DNA of 64,000 nucleotides, from NCBI RefSeq assembly GCF_900156045.1, contig NZ_FTMX01000006.1, positions 248,001 through 312,000 on the forward strand, given 5' to 3'. Numbering within the stretch: position 1 is the stretch's first letter; the number at the start of each line of letters is the position of its first letter. A program made the translations under genes and the position numbers. Source of the DNA: Peribacillus simplex. GTDB lineage: Bacteria; Bacillota; Bacilli; Bacillales; DSM-1321. Of this stretch, positions 1-8,896 are shown piece after piece. Under the pieces are notes generated by a model that saw nothing but the letters and a program-made list of their open reading frames with translations, searched no databases and was not told where the DNA came from.

Positions 1-853
1 ATGGTTGTTGCGTATAGCGAAATTCACTATCATAATCATCCTCGATAATATACCCTTGCATCTTGTTAGCCCAATGAATAAGCGTTTGCCGTTGTTGAAT
101 GGACATGCTTACCCCATATGGACTGTGATGGGAAGGGGTTACATAGATTAGACGTGATTTAATTTGTTCCAATTGCGAAAAATCAGCACCTGTCTCATAA
201 ACTGGTAAAGTCTCAATCGTAAAACAATGGAATTGAAAAGCTTCCCTAGCGCCATCATATCCAGGGTCTTCTACTGTAACGCTTGGAAAATCACCCTTCA
301 GTATATGTCCAAGATTGATAAGCATTTGTTGGGTACTGCTGCCGATAATGATGGCATTTGCATCTGTTTTCACCCCACGGGATTGGAGTAAGTATGTGGC
401 AATTTGTTCACGTAGGCACACCTCACCAAAGGGTTCCCCATATTGAAAACTCTCCTGTAACGTTAATACTTGATTGGCAATCCTCCTCCAAATTTTCAGA
501 GGAAAATGTGCTTGATCTACGGCACCAGCCCGGAAATCAATGAGGGTAGGTGTCACTGGCTCCCTTTGCGTTTTATTATGAGGAATTAACTCTTCTTGGG
601 ATAAAAGTGGCTCTAATTCATTTACAAAATAACCCTTTCTCCCTTCTCCACGAATATAGCCTTCAGCTACAAGTTGATCATAAGCCATTAATGTCGTATT
701 GCGACTTACTTGAAGGGAATCTGCCAGTTGGCGGATGGAGGGCAATTGTTCATCGGCAAGTAAGTCACCCCTTTCAATAAATGACTTAAACTGCTCGTAA
801 ATTTGTTTGTATCTGGGGGAATCCTCCTTAAAAGCAAAAATGGCATTTATCAT
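1..853 (-). CDS. MocR-type GntR/aminotransferase fusion regulator (partial, C-terminus outside window)
   Basis: Reading the minus strand from ATG at 853 gives 284 open codons that run off the window start. Residues 1-75 form a GntR winged helix ([33 protein letters not shown]). From about residue 105 an aminotransferase class I fold follows ([45 protein letters not shown]), the MocR/PdxR architecture that normally binds PLP. The ATG is preceded by AAAGGAGA. It lies divergent to the paiB-like gene across about 170 bp, so it may control that gene. The PLP-lysine is beyond the edge, so catalytic or regulatory status cannot be judged. Confidence 0.9.
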   Translation of the reverse strand, partial: MINAIFAFKEDSPRYKQIYEQFKSFIERGDLLADEQLPSIRQLADSLQVSRNTTLMAYDQLVAEGYIRGEGRKGYFVNELEPLLSQEELIPHNKTQREPVTPTLIDFRAGAVDQAHFPLKIWRRIANQVLTLQESFQYGEPFGEVCLREQIATYLLQSRGVKTDANAIIIGSSTQQMLINLGHILKGDFPSVTVEDPGYDGAREAFQFHCFTIETLPVYETGADFSQLEQIKSRLIYVTPSHHSPYGVSMSIQQRQTLIHWANKMQGYIIEDDYDSEFRYTQQP

Positions 854-1026
854 TTACGATCTCCTTTGACATGTCTATTTGTTTAGAATTGTACCTTTTT
901 ATATGTCAGTTTATATATTACCATATTTTACAGAAGAGGTTCACGAGCAGAAATGAGGATGGACACTTAGTAAAAGTCGCTATGATTGTGAATGGAATAA
1001 TATTGACGGATGAAAGGAGATTTTTT

Positions 1027-1638
1027 ATGTATATCCCTAAGCAATTTGAAATAAAAGAATTAGAAGCAGCCTGCGATGTAATACAGGAGAATGGTTTTGC
1101 AACATTGTGTTCAATGCATGAAGGCATGCCTTTTGCTACACATTTACCACTGCTGTTGAATAAGGAGAAAACCTATTTGTATGGTCATTTTGCTCGTCCG
1201 AACCCTCAATGGAAAGATATTGAAAATCAAACTGTCTTAGCAGTCTTTCATGGTCCTCACTGTTATATCTCATCTTCTTGGTATGAGACGAACCAAGCAG
1301 TACCAACATGGAATTATGTGACTGTTCATGTATACGGCGAAGTCGAACTTATTGAGGATGAACAGGAGTTAACGGATACCTTGCATGACATGGTATTGAA
1401 GTATGAAGCCCCTGATAGTTCATACAATTTGCAAGATTTAGATGCTGACTTTCTCGCTGGGATGAACAAAGGGATTCAAGGCTTCAAAATTAAAATTAAC
1501 AAAATAGAGGGGAAAGCGAAGTTAAGTCAAAACCATTCATTACATCGACAAGAGCTGGTTATCAATCAACTGGAACAGATCCAAAATACAGATGAGCAAA
1601 AAATTTCCTCTTTAATGAAGGCAAACCTAAAAAAATAA
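1027..1638 (+). CDS. PaiB-type FMN-binding negative transcriptional regulator family protein
   Basis: 203 residues starting at an ATG with GAAAGGAGA upstream; the open frame extends further upstream but without an RBS. It shows the split-barrel flavin-binding family features of PaiB: MYIPKQFE at the N-terminus, [23 protein letters not shown], the strongly conserved [13 protein letters not shown] and [12 protein letters not shown], then a [18 protein letters not shown] segment near the C-terminus. B. subtilis PaiB is linked to control of sporulation and protease genes; whether this homologue regulates transcription is not shown here. The divergent MocR gene fits a common pairing of PLP-sensing regulators with FMN-split-barrel proteins. 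Confidence 0.88.
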   Translation: MYIPKQFEIKELEAACDVIQENGFATLCSMHEGMPFATHLPLLLNKEKTYLYGHFARPNPQWKDIENQTVLAVFHGPHCYISSSWYETNQAVPTWNYVTVHVYGEVELIEDEQELTDTLHDMVLKYEAPDSSYNLQDLDADFLAGMNKGIQGFKIKINKIEGKAKLSQNHSLHRQELVINQLEQIQNTDEQKISSLMKANLKK

Positions 1639-1653
1639 CGTTGAATGTTACTG

Positions 1654-1730
1654 CGCTAACGTGAGTGTTGATCCAATAAGGATTTACACTCTTTTTGTTG
1701 AACTTCTGTTACTAACGGAGCAGATTTCAA
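1654..1730 (+). repeat. Degenerate three-hairpin element
   Basis: GCGCTAACGTGAGTGTT and, further on, TACTAACGGAGCAGATTTCAA resemble the two outer boxes of the window-wide element. The rest of the 350-bp gap is AT-rich with no gene seen. Confidence 0.4.
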
Positions 1731-1986
1731 TACTAATGTAATTAGCAGCAACGTTTTTTCACTATCGTGTTAATGGAAGAAAAATTGGATCCTTTTTAAA
1801 TAATCTAGTCAAAATCTTAACAAATTTCTAAATGTAAAGCCGTATGGGCATTTTTAAAAAAATATGCATGTACTGGGTTAATTTAATAATTATTATTTAA
1901 AATATAACAAAAAATCACGGTCCCTTTATACGGATATAAAATTCCAGAGTTATTCTTAATTTACATCCAGAGGGAGGGATCGGAAG

Positions 1987-3588
1987 TTGTCAAAATTTCA
2001 GGCCATAGCTTCTTTGTTCATCTTGGTATTTTTCATCATTTTCGTAACTTTTAAAATCACAGCACACTCAACCAAACATTCCACAACGAATCGTTCCACA
2101 TCCAACCGCAACATCCAAGTACAATTGTTAGGCGTTAATGATTTTCACGGCCAGCTGAACAAATATCAAATGGTTTCAGGGAACACGGCAGGCGGTGCTG
2201 AATACCTGGCTGCCTATTTAAAAAAATATAAACAAGAAAACCCGAATACACTGCTTGTTCATGCTGGTGATATGGTAGGAGGAAGTCCTCCAATCTCTTC
2301 TCAATTTCAAGACGAACCCACGATTGAATTTTTAAACCTCCTGCACTTTGATGTCGGGACACCTGGAAATCATGAATTGGACCAAGGCGTAAATGAAATG
2401 AAACGTCTTATTCATGGAGGATTCAACAAAAAAACAGGTTATTTTCAAGGTGCCAATACTTCTTACAGTTCTGCAAATATCATCGATAGAAAGTCGGGTA
2501 CTCCCTTGTTACCACCGTATGTTATTAAACAAATTGACGGGATTAATATTGGATTTATCGGTGTGGTCACAAAAGAAACCAACCTGTATGTGGCCCCTGA
2601 AAATCGAAAAGAAGTAGAAATTACGGATGAAGTTTCAGCTATTAACCGAACCGTTAAGCTTTTAAAGGAAAAAGGGATCAAAGTAATTGTTGTTCTGGCA
2701 CATGATTCAGCTAAATCAGATAAGGCAGGAGAAAATTCCAGTGGAGCTTTAGTGGAGATGGCTCCAAAAATCGATGATGAGGTCGATGTCATTTTTGCCG
2801 GTCACAGCCATGAATATGCCAATACCGTTGTAGCCGGTAAACTGATCGTTCAAGCTTATTCCAATGGGAAAGCCTTTTCTCAAGTAAATCTTGAAGTTGA
2901 CCCACAGACTAAAAATATTGTTAAGAAACAGGCAAAGGTTATTGTCACTTCACATCATCATATAAAACCAGATAAAGAAACGGCTGCTCTTCAAATTAAA
3001 TATAGAAAAAGATTGGGGAGCTATTTTAATCAGATAATAGGAGAAATGCCTGAAGAAATAACACGAAATCAAGATGCAAACGGTGAATCCCCATTAGCGA
3101 AAATGATTGCAGAATCTGAGCGGGAAGCCATGGGGGTAGATATAGCTTTTGTCCATCAAGGAGAAATGCGGAAAAATTTAAAAAAAGGGGAAATCACTGT
3201 AGAAGACATTTATACAGACTTGCCTATGGGACATAATGTCAGTAAGTTAATCTTAACAGGAGACCAAATAAAGCTTGCTTTAGAACAGCAGTGGGCGAAA
3301 AATTATGAAAATAGGTTACAAACGGTTGGTTTAACGTATAATTGGGACCCCAATGCTCCAATTGGCAACCGCATTGTTGCGCTGAAAGACATGAAGGGTC
3401 AAGAGATTCAGCCAAACAACGAATATGAAGTAGCGGTTAGTAATTATTTAGCTTCAGGCGGTGATAACTTCACTGCATTTGAACAAGGTAGGCTCGTAGA
3501 ATCCGGTCCACAAGTTGTCACTGCACTTATAAATTATATCCAACAGAAGTATCCCCATGAAAGTTCTCACCATTCATTGAAAGAATGA
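1987..3588 (+). CDS. Exported 5'-nucleotidase / 2',3'-cyclic phosphodiesterase family protein
   Basis: 533 residues from a TTG start after GAGGGAGGG. An N-terminal hydrophobic stretch (about residues 5-24) is a signal peptide or membrane anchor. A calcineurin-like metallophosphatase domain follows with its metal-binding motifs in order: VNDFHGQL, HAGDMVGGSPP, GTPGNHELDQG and FAGHSHEY. The C-terminal 5_nucleotid_C domain runs from about residue 345, with VHQGEMRKNLKKGEIT and the signature YLASGGDNFTAF. UshA/YfkN-type enzymes hydrolyse extracellular nucleotides and recover phosphate and nucleosides. No sortase motif or transmembrane tail is seen, so it is probably membrane-anchored through its N-terminus or secreted. 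Confidence 0.92.
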   Translation: MSKFQAIASLFILVFFIIFVTFKITAHSTKHSTTNRSTSNRNIQVQLLGVNDFHGQLNKYQMVSGNTAGGAEYLAAYLKKYKQENPNTLLVHAGDMVGGSPPISSQFQDEPTIEFLNLLHFDVGTPGNHELDQGVNEMKRLIHGGFNKKTGYFQGANTSYSSANIIDRKSGTPLLPPYVIKQIDGINIGFIGVVTKETNLYVAPENRKEVEITDEVSAINRTVKLLKEKGIKVIVVLAHDSAKSDKAGENSSGALVEMAPKIDDEVDVIFAGHSHEYANTVVAGKLIVQAYSNGKAFSQVNLEVDPQTKNIVKKQAKVIVTSHHHIKPDKETAALQIKYRKRLGSYFNQIIGEMPEEITRNQDANGESPLAKMIAESEREAMGVDIAFVHQGEMRKNLKKGEITVEDIYTDLPMGHNVSKLILTGDQIKLALEQQWAKNYENRLQTVGLTYNWDPNAPIGNRIVALKDMKGQEIQPNNEYEVAVSNYLASGGDNFTAFEQGRLVESGPQVVTALINYIQQKYPHESSHHSLKE

Positions 3589-3688
3589 AGGGGATCATAC
3601 AGGGATTCGCATAAGTTGCTTTTGAGTAAGTATTACCAAAAAATAAATTCAGTTACTCAAGATTGGCTTATTAAACGAGAAATAAGGG

Positions 3689-3727
3689 GTAGGGAGTTGC
3701 TTTGGCAGCTCTTTTTTGTTGCATAAG
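3689..3727 (+). repeat. Three-hairpin element, central hairpin only (type II)
   Basis: GGGAGTTGCTTTGGCAGCTC followed by T6 is a terminator-like hairpin identical in design to the central part of the element near 8.6 kb. It lies between the nucleotidase and cupredoxin genes. Confidence 0.55.
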
Positions 3728-3873
3728 AATAGATACCAGAAGATCGTCATTAGAGTCGAGCTTTTTCTTTTCACTGTTTCAGATAAAAAGCTACTATCTG
3801 AAAGTACGCAACCAAATTTATCGTAATAATATTTCATGGATTAGAAAAAAATAGAGAAAAGGAGGGATTGCGA

Positions 3874-4263
3874 ATGTCTGTGAAAAAGTGGGTAACACGA
3901 TTGGTCGTTGTGCTTGCAATGTTTGTGGTTGTGACAACACTAGGCTCACTCGGCGTATTTGCCGAATCCGGTGTTGTGACACAGCCTATGGAGACGGGGA
4001 AATCGATTGAGGTCGTGTTGAATGATGACTTCTTTAATCCGAAAGTCATCACCATTCCGAGTGGAACAGCCACAACGATGATATTGAAAAACAAAGGCAG
4101 TAAAGAGCACACCTTCACACTGGAAAAGCTCGGAATTGACGTTGAGGTTCAGCCAGGTGAAGAAAAAAACATTACCGTGAATCCGAAACAGCCCGGTACA
4201 TATGAATTGATATGCCGGTACCATTTCCAGGAGGGAATGGTTGGGAAAGTAATAGTCGAATAA
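3874..4263 (+). CDS. Exported cupredoxin-domain protein
   Basis: 129 residues from ATG with GGAGGG 7 bp upstream; a TTG two codons earlier is too close to the RBS. Residues 1-31 are a signal peptide (VSVKK-type basic start, long hydrophobic core, VFAES). The mature protein has a cupredoxin fold with candidate type-1 copper ligands: His in SKEHTFTLEKL, then Cys, His and Met in ICRYHFQEGM. It therefore probably binds copper and acts in electron transfer or copper handling outside the membrane. A strong terminator follows, so it is transcribed alone or as a last gene. Confidence 0.85.
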   Translation: MSVKKWVTRLVVVLAMFVVVTTLGSLGVFAESGVVTQPMETGKSIEVVLNDDFFNPKVITIPSGTATTMILKNKGSKEHTFTLEKLGIDVEVQPGEEKNITVNPKQPGTYELICRYHFQEGMVGKVIVE

Positions 4264-4265
4264 AA

Positions 4266-4297
4266 TGCAGGGCCGATAAGGCCTTGTTTTTTTTATA
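4266..4297 (+). terminator. Intrinsic terminator after the cupredoxin gene
   Basis: AGGGCC-gataa-GGCCTT stem followed by T8, 3 bp after the stop codon. Confidence 0.85.
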
Positions 4298-4442
4298 GGC
4301 AAAGGAAATTACTTACTTCCTCCGCGAACGGACTTCTCTACTTTGTATTATCGATTAAGGTTTAGAGAGAGTTTTTATTAAGCTTATTTTTCATTACAGA
4401 GAATATTGATGCTTGGATCATTAATAATTGTTCCACCTCTAT

Positions 4443-4482
4443 AAATGGTAAATATAATGTATGGTAATGTATAAACCATTTA
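4443..4482. promoter_or_regulatory. Inverted repeat upstream of the membrane protein gene
   Basis: TAAATGGT and ACCATTTA are perfect inverted arms 24 bp apart, with two internal ATGGTAA direct repeats between them, ending 15 bp before the GTG start. It looks like an operator for an unidentified regulator; function is inference. Confidence 0.35.
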
Positions 4483-4497
4483 AAATGAGGTGGAAAG

Positions 4498-5052
4498 GTG
4501 TATTTTTTAAAACCTATTTCTGATGAGGCTCGTTTATCTCAATTAATATTCAATAAACATAAAAAAACGATGAAGCTCATTCAAGTATCTATTTTTTCCT
4601 GTATTGCTGCCATTCTGCAGGCTGCCGGAGTTTTACCGGGGGTAGGATATTTTATAAGTCCGCTGGCCACTGCACCTATCCTGTTATGTTCCATGTTTTC
4701 CATTCCATTTGGGGCAATGTCCTACTTTCTGACAATGATGCTGTTATTCATCCTGCAGCCAACTGAACTAATTGTATTTCCTTTTACAACAGGATTGTTA
4801 GGACTTGGCATAGGGGCATCTTTTCACCTTTTTAGAAAGAGGTTAAGTATTATTGCTACTGGTGCCATTCTTTTAATATTAGGAATTATGAGTCTAATAT
4901 TTATTTTTCACTTTCCGGTATTAGGTCCAGCCGTCTCTGTTTCACTTTCATTTCTTACAATTGGCTTTTTATTTGCCTTCATTTATAGCTGGGTATGGGT
5001 TGAAATTGCTTTAATCATTTTTAAAAGGCTAAAAATGATTATATTGAATTAG
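4498..5052 (+). CDS. Polytopic membrane protein of unknown function
   Basis: 184 residues from GTG after GAGGTGGAAAG. About five hydrophobic segments: roughly residues 25-48, 52-78, 80-100, 118-138 and 140-175. The start LIQVSIFSCIAAILQAAGVLPGVGYFISPLATAPILL and the internal repeats of small residues recall substrate-binding (S) components of ECF vitamin transporters, but no ligand motif is recognised, so this is a guess. The stop codon TAG overlaps the first base of a MITE copy, so the insertion may have defined the present C-terminus. Confidence 0.7.
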   Translation: MYFLKPISDEARLSQLIFNKHKKTMKLIQVSIFSCIAAILQAAGVLPGVGYFISPLATAPILLCSMFSIPFGAMSYFLTMMLLFILQPTELIVFPFTTGLLGLGIGASFHLFRKRLSIIATGAILLILGIMSLIFIFHFPVLGPAVSVSLSFLTIGFLFAFIYSWVWVEIALIIFKRLKMIILN

Positions 5053-5204
5053 GCTGTTTTCGCATACTTTGTTGCTATTTACCAAGTAATGCGGTGTGGT
5101 TGATTTCCCCTCCAGATGCTCGCTTTCCGCGGGAGTCTCGTACTTCCGCTCCAATCAACCTTAAATCATTTCGTTTTAAAAACAAAAATCTTAACGAAAA
5201 GAGC
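5052..5204 (-). mobile_element. MITE copy 1, internally deleted
   Basis: Both ends of the ~220-bp family are present, but about 70 bp of the GC-rich centre is missing (junction at CGCGGG/AGTCTCG). Orientation is opposite to copy 2. Flanks TTGAATTA and TTAAATTG are a decayed 8-bp duplication. Confidence 0.8.
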
Positions 5205-5294
5205 TTTAAATTGATTCTCCATTACCTGGTTTTTCGATTCATTTAATCCATGTAAGAGATTTATCAAGATTAAGTTGAAATGTATTGTTTTGAT

Positions 5295-6725
5295 TCATGG
5301 AACTATTTCAAAAACAGTGCCTTGGTTAAAATCAGTCACTTTCATAGAGCCATAAACCGCTAAATATAAGCTGGTTTGATTCAGGTTCGTTCCCAAACTA
5401 ACATAATAGGCTGATTGGGACCCAAAATCATAATCGGTTTGTATCACACTGAAATCATTTTGTTCACCATTTGGTCTTACGGTGGTATAAGCTAATGCCC
5501 CTTTAACCTGGGGTTGAGAATCTTTCCGGGCAAGATCGGTAAACACAACGCTTCCTGTTAAACCAGGGATTGTATTCCCCATATAGGCTTGCACTCCTGT
5601 AAGTGCAGTTCCTCCAAACTTATCGGGTCGGGTATCTTTATGAAAATAACTGGTTAAAGGCTGAAGGCGACTCGCTGAATGTGTTACTGCTTCATTGTAA
5701 TAAGCAATCGTTTTCTTATCCAAAGTCTGATTTTGATTATCAGTGCAGCCACTTATAATCGAAGTAGGAAAAGCACCTTCCCAGCCTCGCCAGCCAAAGT
5801 TAATGAATCCTTCTTTGTCAGGTTCAGAATTCATGAAAGAAGCTTGAACAAGCTGAGTAACCGGTATTGGTTTATATTGAACGAATGAAAATATCGACTC
5901 GACCAAATTCTGGCCGACATTTCCCGCATATTTAATATACTGATTATAAAACCTTTGAAATGAAATGCCTGGTATATTGCGAACCCCTTTGGCCATTACC
6001 ATGAGCGTTTCCTGAATAGTTGTGGGCAGTTCATTAAGACGTGTGACAATGGGTGGATTATTGAAGGATATATTCTTATTAACATCAATTTCAATTATTT
6101 TACCCGCGATTTCCAAATCGTCCTGGCTTAAATTAAATGGATCATAGCCTGATCCACCATCACCGGTTGTTAAAACAAGCTTTCCTGTTTCAGGTGAAAA
6201 GTTTAAACTATTGACCCCATTATGATTTAAAAATGGTCTTCTTAAGTTAAGTAATGTCCGCCTTTTTTGGGGTTGACCATTCGATTGTAAAACCCATTCT
6301 TCAATTGTATCTATATGATCATATCGAGTTTCTCTATTTATCCACCTTAGGTTTAAAGTTTTAGGATCACACGGGTCTGGATTAAAAGATTCAGGAAGAG
6401 CACCTGGTCCTTGTGATCCTGCTACTGAATAATGAAGATAAAACAGACCGTTATAATAAAATTCGGGATGAAACGCCAGCCCCAGCAATCCCCGTTCATC
6501 ATATCCGCCGCCAGAAGCACCTAGTTTTAGGATTCGCGGGCGAATATCCAAAAAAGTCCTTATAACTCCGTTTCCTATGTAAAAGATCTCTCCTACCTGG
6601 GTTGCAATAAATAATCTTTCAATTGAGTCACCTGGAAGTATGGTTGTCTTTAAAACAGTAGGTAAATTTATCTTACTTACAATGGGCCGTAAACCAACCT
6701 TAACTTTTATCAACTGACTTTGCAC
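5295..6725 (-). CDS. GSDH-family (PQQ-type sugar/sorbosone) dehydrogenase-like beta-propeller
   Basis: 476 residues. The diagnostic signatures of soluble glucose/sorbosone dehydrogenase-like propellers are present: RLFIATQVGEI, DERGLLGLAFHPEF near residue 76, NHNGVNSLNFSPETGKLVLTTGDGG near residue 168, FGWRGWEGA, and a C-terminal GSMKVTDFNQGTVFEIV. Such enzymes oxidise sugars with PQQ in the periplasm. Oddly, no signal peptide is visible. The GTG start sits inside its AAGGGG motif; a TTG four codons in, with 11-bp spacing, is an alternative start. No PQQ synthesis genes are in the window, so substrate and cofactor are unproven. Confidence 0.75.
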   Translation of the reverse strand: MQSQLIKVKVGLRPIVSKINLPTVLKTTILPGDSIERLFIATQVGEIFYIGNGVIRTFLDIRPRILKLGASGGGYDERGLLGLAFHPEFYYNGLFYLHYSVAGSQGPGALPESFNPDPCDPKTLNLRWINRETRYDHIDTIEEWVLQSNGQPQKRRTLLNLRRPFLNHNGVNSLNFSPETGKLVLTTGDGGSGYDPFNLSQDDLEIAGKIIEIDVNKNISFNNPPIVTRLNELPTTIQETLMVMAKGVRNIPGISFQRFYNQYIKYAGNVGQNLVESIFSFVQYKPIPVTQLVQASFMNSEPDKEGFINFGWRGWEGAFPTSIISGCTDNQNQTLDKKTIAYYNEAVTHSASRLQPLTSYFHKDTRPDKFGGTALTGVQAYMGNTIPGLTGSVVFTDLARKDSQPQVKGALAYTTVRPNGEQNDFSVIQTDYDFGSQSAYYVSLGTNLNQTSLYLAVYGSMKVTDFNQGTVFEIVP

Positions 6726-6830
6726 CCCTTCTAATGTTTTCTTATAAGAATATGATTAGAACCGTCTATTAGTACCAAATTAGGCCGGGAATCCGATAAC
6801 GCATTGCACTACTTTCCGCACGAGCGTAAT

Positions 6831-6857
6831 TAAACTAAAGGGGCAGGATAGTGCAAT
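6831..6857 (+). repeat. Three-hairpin element, box 2 only
   Basis: AACTAAAGGGGCAGGATAGT, a single 3' box of the element, lies upstream of the minus-strand dehydrogenase gene and is still in plus orientation. Confidence 0.5.
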
Positions 6858-6870
6858 AAGAAAATCAAAA

Positions 6871-6915
6871 ATTGGGGATGATACCTTTAATATTGTTAAA
6901 GGTATCATCCCCAAT
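6871..6915 (-). terminator. Long perfect hairpin, possible minus-strand terminator
   Basis: Two perfect 20-bp arms (6871-6890 and 6896-6915) flank a 5-bp loop TATTG. On the minus strand the stem is followed by a T-rich tract (TTTTTGATTTTC). There is no minus-strand gene upstream for it to terminate, so its role is unclear. Confidence 0.5.
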
Positions 6916-6941
6916 GAAGAGTGAATTTCCTTTTTTATTAT

Positions 6942-7162
6942 GGCTCTTTTCGTAAAGATTGTTGTTTTTAAAACGAAACGATTTAAGGTTGATTGGAGCG
7001 CAAGTGCGAGACTCCTGCGGGAGCAGCGGGACAGGTGAGACCCCACAGGCGTTTTACGCCGAGGAGGCTCACCGCCCGCCCCGCGGAAAGCGAGCATCTG
7101 GAGGGGAAATCAACCACACCGCTTTACTTGGAAAAATAGCAACAAAGTAAGCGAAAACAGCC
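6942..7162 (+). mobile_element. MITE copy 2, full length, ISL3-like ends
   Basis: 221 bp. The ends are imperfect inverted repeats: GGCTCTTTTCG on the left and, reverse-complemented, GGCTGTTTTCG on the right. A second inverted pair GGTTGATT lies inside, and the centre is GC-rich and highly foldable. A perfect 8-bp AT-rich target duplication, TTTATTAT, flanks it. It encodes no transposase; short frames crossing it recur in every copy and are not genes. ISL3-family elements have such GGCTCTT ends and 8-bp duplications, so mobilisation in trans by an ISL3-type transposase is inferred. Confidence 0.88.
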
Positions 7163-7238
7163 TTTATTATTTAAATACTGCTGATAGTAAATAATCAGAA
7201 ATGATTGTTAGACATTACCTAAAGGTTGGAGTGAGAAA

Positions 7239-7847
7239 GTGGAAAATCATGTTGCTTACCTTCTAGAACATTATGGGTACGTCGGAATAATATTTGCTTT
7301 AATCGGAGGTATTGTAGGACTTCCTATACCCGACGAGGTTCTTCTTACATATATTGGTTACAATGTGTTTCAGGGTAAATTATCTTACTTAATTTCAATA
7401 GTAAGTGCCTTTGCAGGAGCAACAGGGGGGATTTCGCTTAGCTACTTCATTGGTTATAAATTTGGGTTGCCTTTATTAGAAAAGTTTGGACCAAAACTTC
7501 ACATAACCGAACAAAAAATTAATATAACAAAGAAATTATTCAAGAAATTTGGACCCTATCTTTTATTATTTGGTTATTTTATTCCTGGGGTACGGCACCT
7601 TACAGCGTATATAGCATCTGTCAATCGCTTCTCTTTTAGAAAATTTATTGTTTACGCCTATACTGGTGCATTAATATGGAGTTTTACTTTTATCACATTA
7701 GGAAGAATATTAGGGGAAAATTGGAACAATGTTGAACTATATATGTCAACATACAGTATTTATGTGATTACGAGTTTATTTGTCCTTTCAATATTCATTT
7801 ATTTTTTATGGAAGAGAAGAAATCGATTAAGAAGGGGTATTTCATAA
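7239..7847 (+). CDS. DedA-family membrane protein
   Basis: 202 residues from GTG after GGAGTGAGAA. It shows the DedA/VTT pattern: an N-terminal re-entrant region (YGYVGIIFALIGGIVGLPIPDEVLL), a glycine-rich GATGGISLSYFIGYKFG segment, and the conserved FGPYLLLFGYFIPGVRHLTAYIASVNRFSFRKFIVYAYTGALIWS block carrying the family's arginine. Several bacterial DedA proteins act as lipid scramblases/flippases that recycle undecaprenyl phosphate or phosphatidylethanolamine. The C-terminus ends in basic residues. The gene directly follows a MITE and precedes the first clear three-hairpin element. Confidence 0.9.
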   Translation: MENHVAYLLEHYGYVGIIFALIGGIVGLPIPDEVLLTYIGYNVFQGKLSYLISIVSAFAGATGGISLSYFIGYKFGLPLLEKFGPKLHITEQKINITKKLFKKFGPYLLLFGYFIPGVRHLTAYIASVNRFSFRKFIVYAYTGALIWSFTFITLGRILGENWNNVELYMSTYSIYVITSLFVLSIFIYFLWKRRNRLRRGIS

Positions 7848-7899
7848 AAGTGACGGTTTAGATGGAGGACTTTAATAAAATTATATATAGAGCTTATAG

Positions 7900-7987
7900 A
7901 ACTATGGGGTGTGTTAGCTGAAGATTAGAGCTGTCTTTAAGTCAGCTTTTTCTTTATGGAACTATCGAGGCAGGCTAGTTGAATAAA
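7900..7987 (+). repeat. Three-hairpin element, full copy (type I)
   Basis: Box 1 (ACTATGGGGTGTGTTAGCTGAAGAT), central terminator hairpin (GAGCTGTCTTTAAGTCAGC + T5) and box 2 (AACTATCGAGGCAGGCTAGTTGAA) in that order. Confidence 0.85.
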
Positions 7988-8112
7988 GAATTTAGTTTTA
8001 AAAAAATATAGGTTTTTTGAATGAATTAACGGGCACGAGTGCTGAACAAGGGTAGACCAAAATATAAATGATACATAGCATATTTTAGAATTTTTAAAAG
8101 TGGGTGAATGTA

Positions 8113-8571
8113 TTGAGCTATTATTTTCCCTACCGGCAAGACTGGTCTACTGTATTGGAATATTTAAACTACAGTCTGAACGGCGAACAAATGGTTTGTT
8201 CAATGACGACGCAATTATTTCATATCCCTGTCACTAAAAATCTAAAAGGACACGCAGAAATGCATAATCATCTTATTCCAGCCTCCTATCACCGGGTTAC
8301 AGCATTAGGCTGCGCAAAACGATTGCAGAGTGGTGAATACCATGAATCCATTATTAAAGCCCTGGTTGCATGTGTTAATAATGGGTTGAAGCAAGACAAG
8401 GAAGTAACGAAATGGTTAAGGGTTATGAGGGAAAATGCTCCAAGTGAATTTAAAGAGTTCATGGATACCGTTATCGACTGGCAGCAGAAGACAGAGGAAA
8501 GTTTAGCTTATACCCAGCAGTTGCTAAGGGGAATGGGATTTGACACTGAAAACGGGGAGTCAGCTTACTAA
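8113..8571 (+). CDS. Conserved-looking hypothetical protein, 152 aa
   Basis: I do not recognise a family. The TTG start is chosen because GTGGGTGA lies 5 bp upstream; an in-frame GTG three codons earlier overlaps that RBS. The protein is soluble and mixed alpha/beta, rich in His and aromatic residues at the N-terminus (SYYFPYRQDW, HAEMHNHLIPASYHRV). A helical C-terminal half follows (HESIIKALVACVNNGLKQDKEVTKWLRVMREN). The His cluster could bind metal, which is speculation. It lies between two copies of the three-hairpin element. Confidence 0.6.
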   Translation: MSYYFPYRQDWSTVLEYLNYSLNGEQMVCSMTTQLFHIPVTKNLKGHAEMHNHLIPASYHRVTALGCAKRLQSGEYHESIIKALVACVNNGLKQDKEVTKWLRVMRENAPSEFKEFMDTVIDWQQKTEESLAYTQQLLRGMGFDTENGESAY

Positions 8572-8588
8572 AGTAAATATTCATATTG

Positions 8589-8668
8589 AGCTAACGGGTG
8601 CTTTACTTCCATAAGGGAGTTGCTTCGGCAGCTCATTTTTTATGGAGCTAAAATTAGGTTACTTCAAC
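8589..8668 (+). repeat. Three-hairpin element (type II centre)
   Basis: GCTAACGGGTGCTTTACTT, then hairpin GAGTTGCTTCGGCAGCTC + T6, then a degraded box 2 (GAGCTAAAATTAGGTTACTTCAA). The following 225 bp up to the VOC gene show nothing recognisable. Confidence 0.75.
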
Positions 8669-8896
8669 AATTGGGCCATTTTCTTGAATAAGGGAAGGGA
8701 TCATTCGTAAGGAAATCGAAATTAATCAAAGGAATAAATGTTCAAAGCACTTTTGAAAAAATATTCATCTCCACTGACATACTGTTGTCAGCATTAGACG
8801 TTTACATTAGCTTTTGGAACAACAACCAGGAAATAACCCGGCGACCCTGAATTTTAAAGAACAGTTACATACTCGACATTGAGGAGGAAATCGAAT

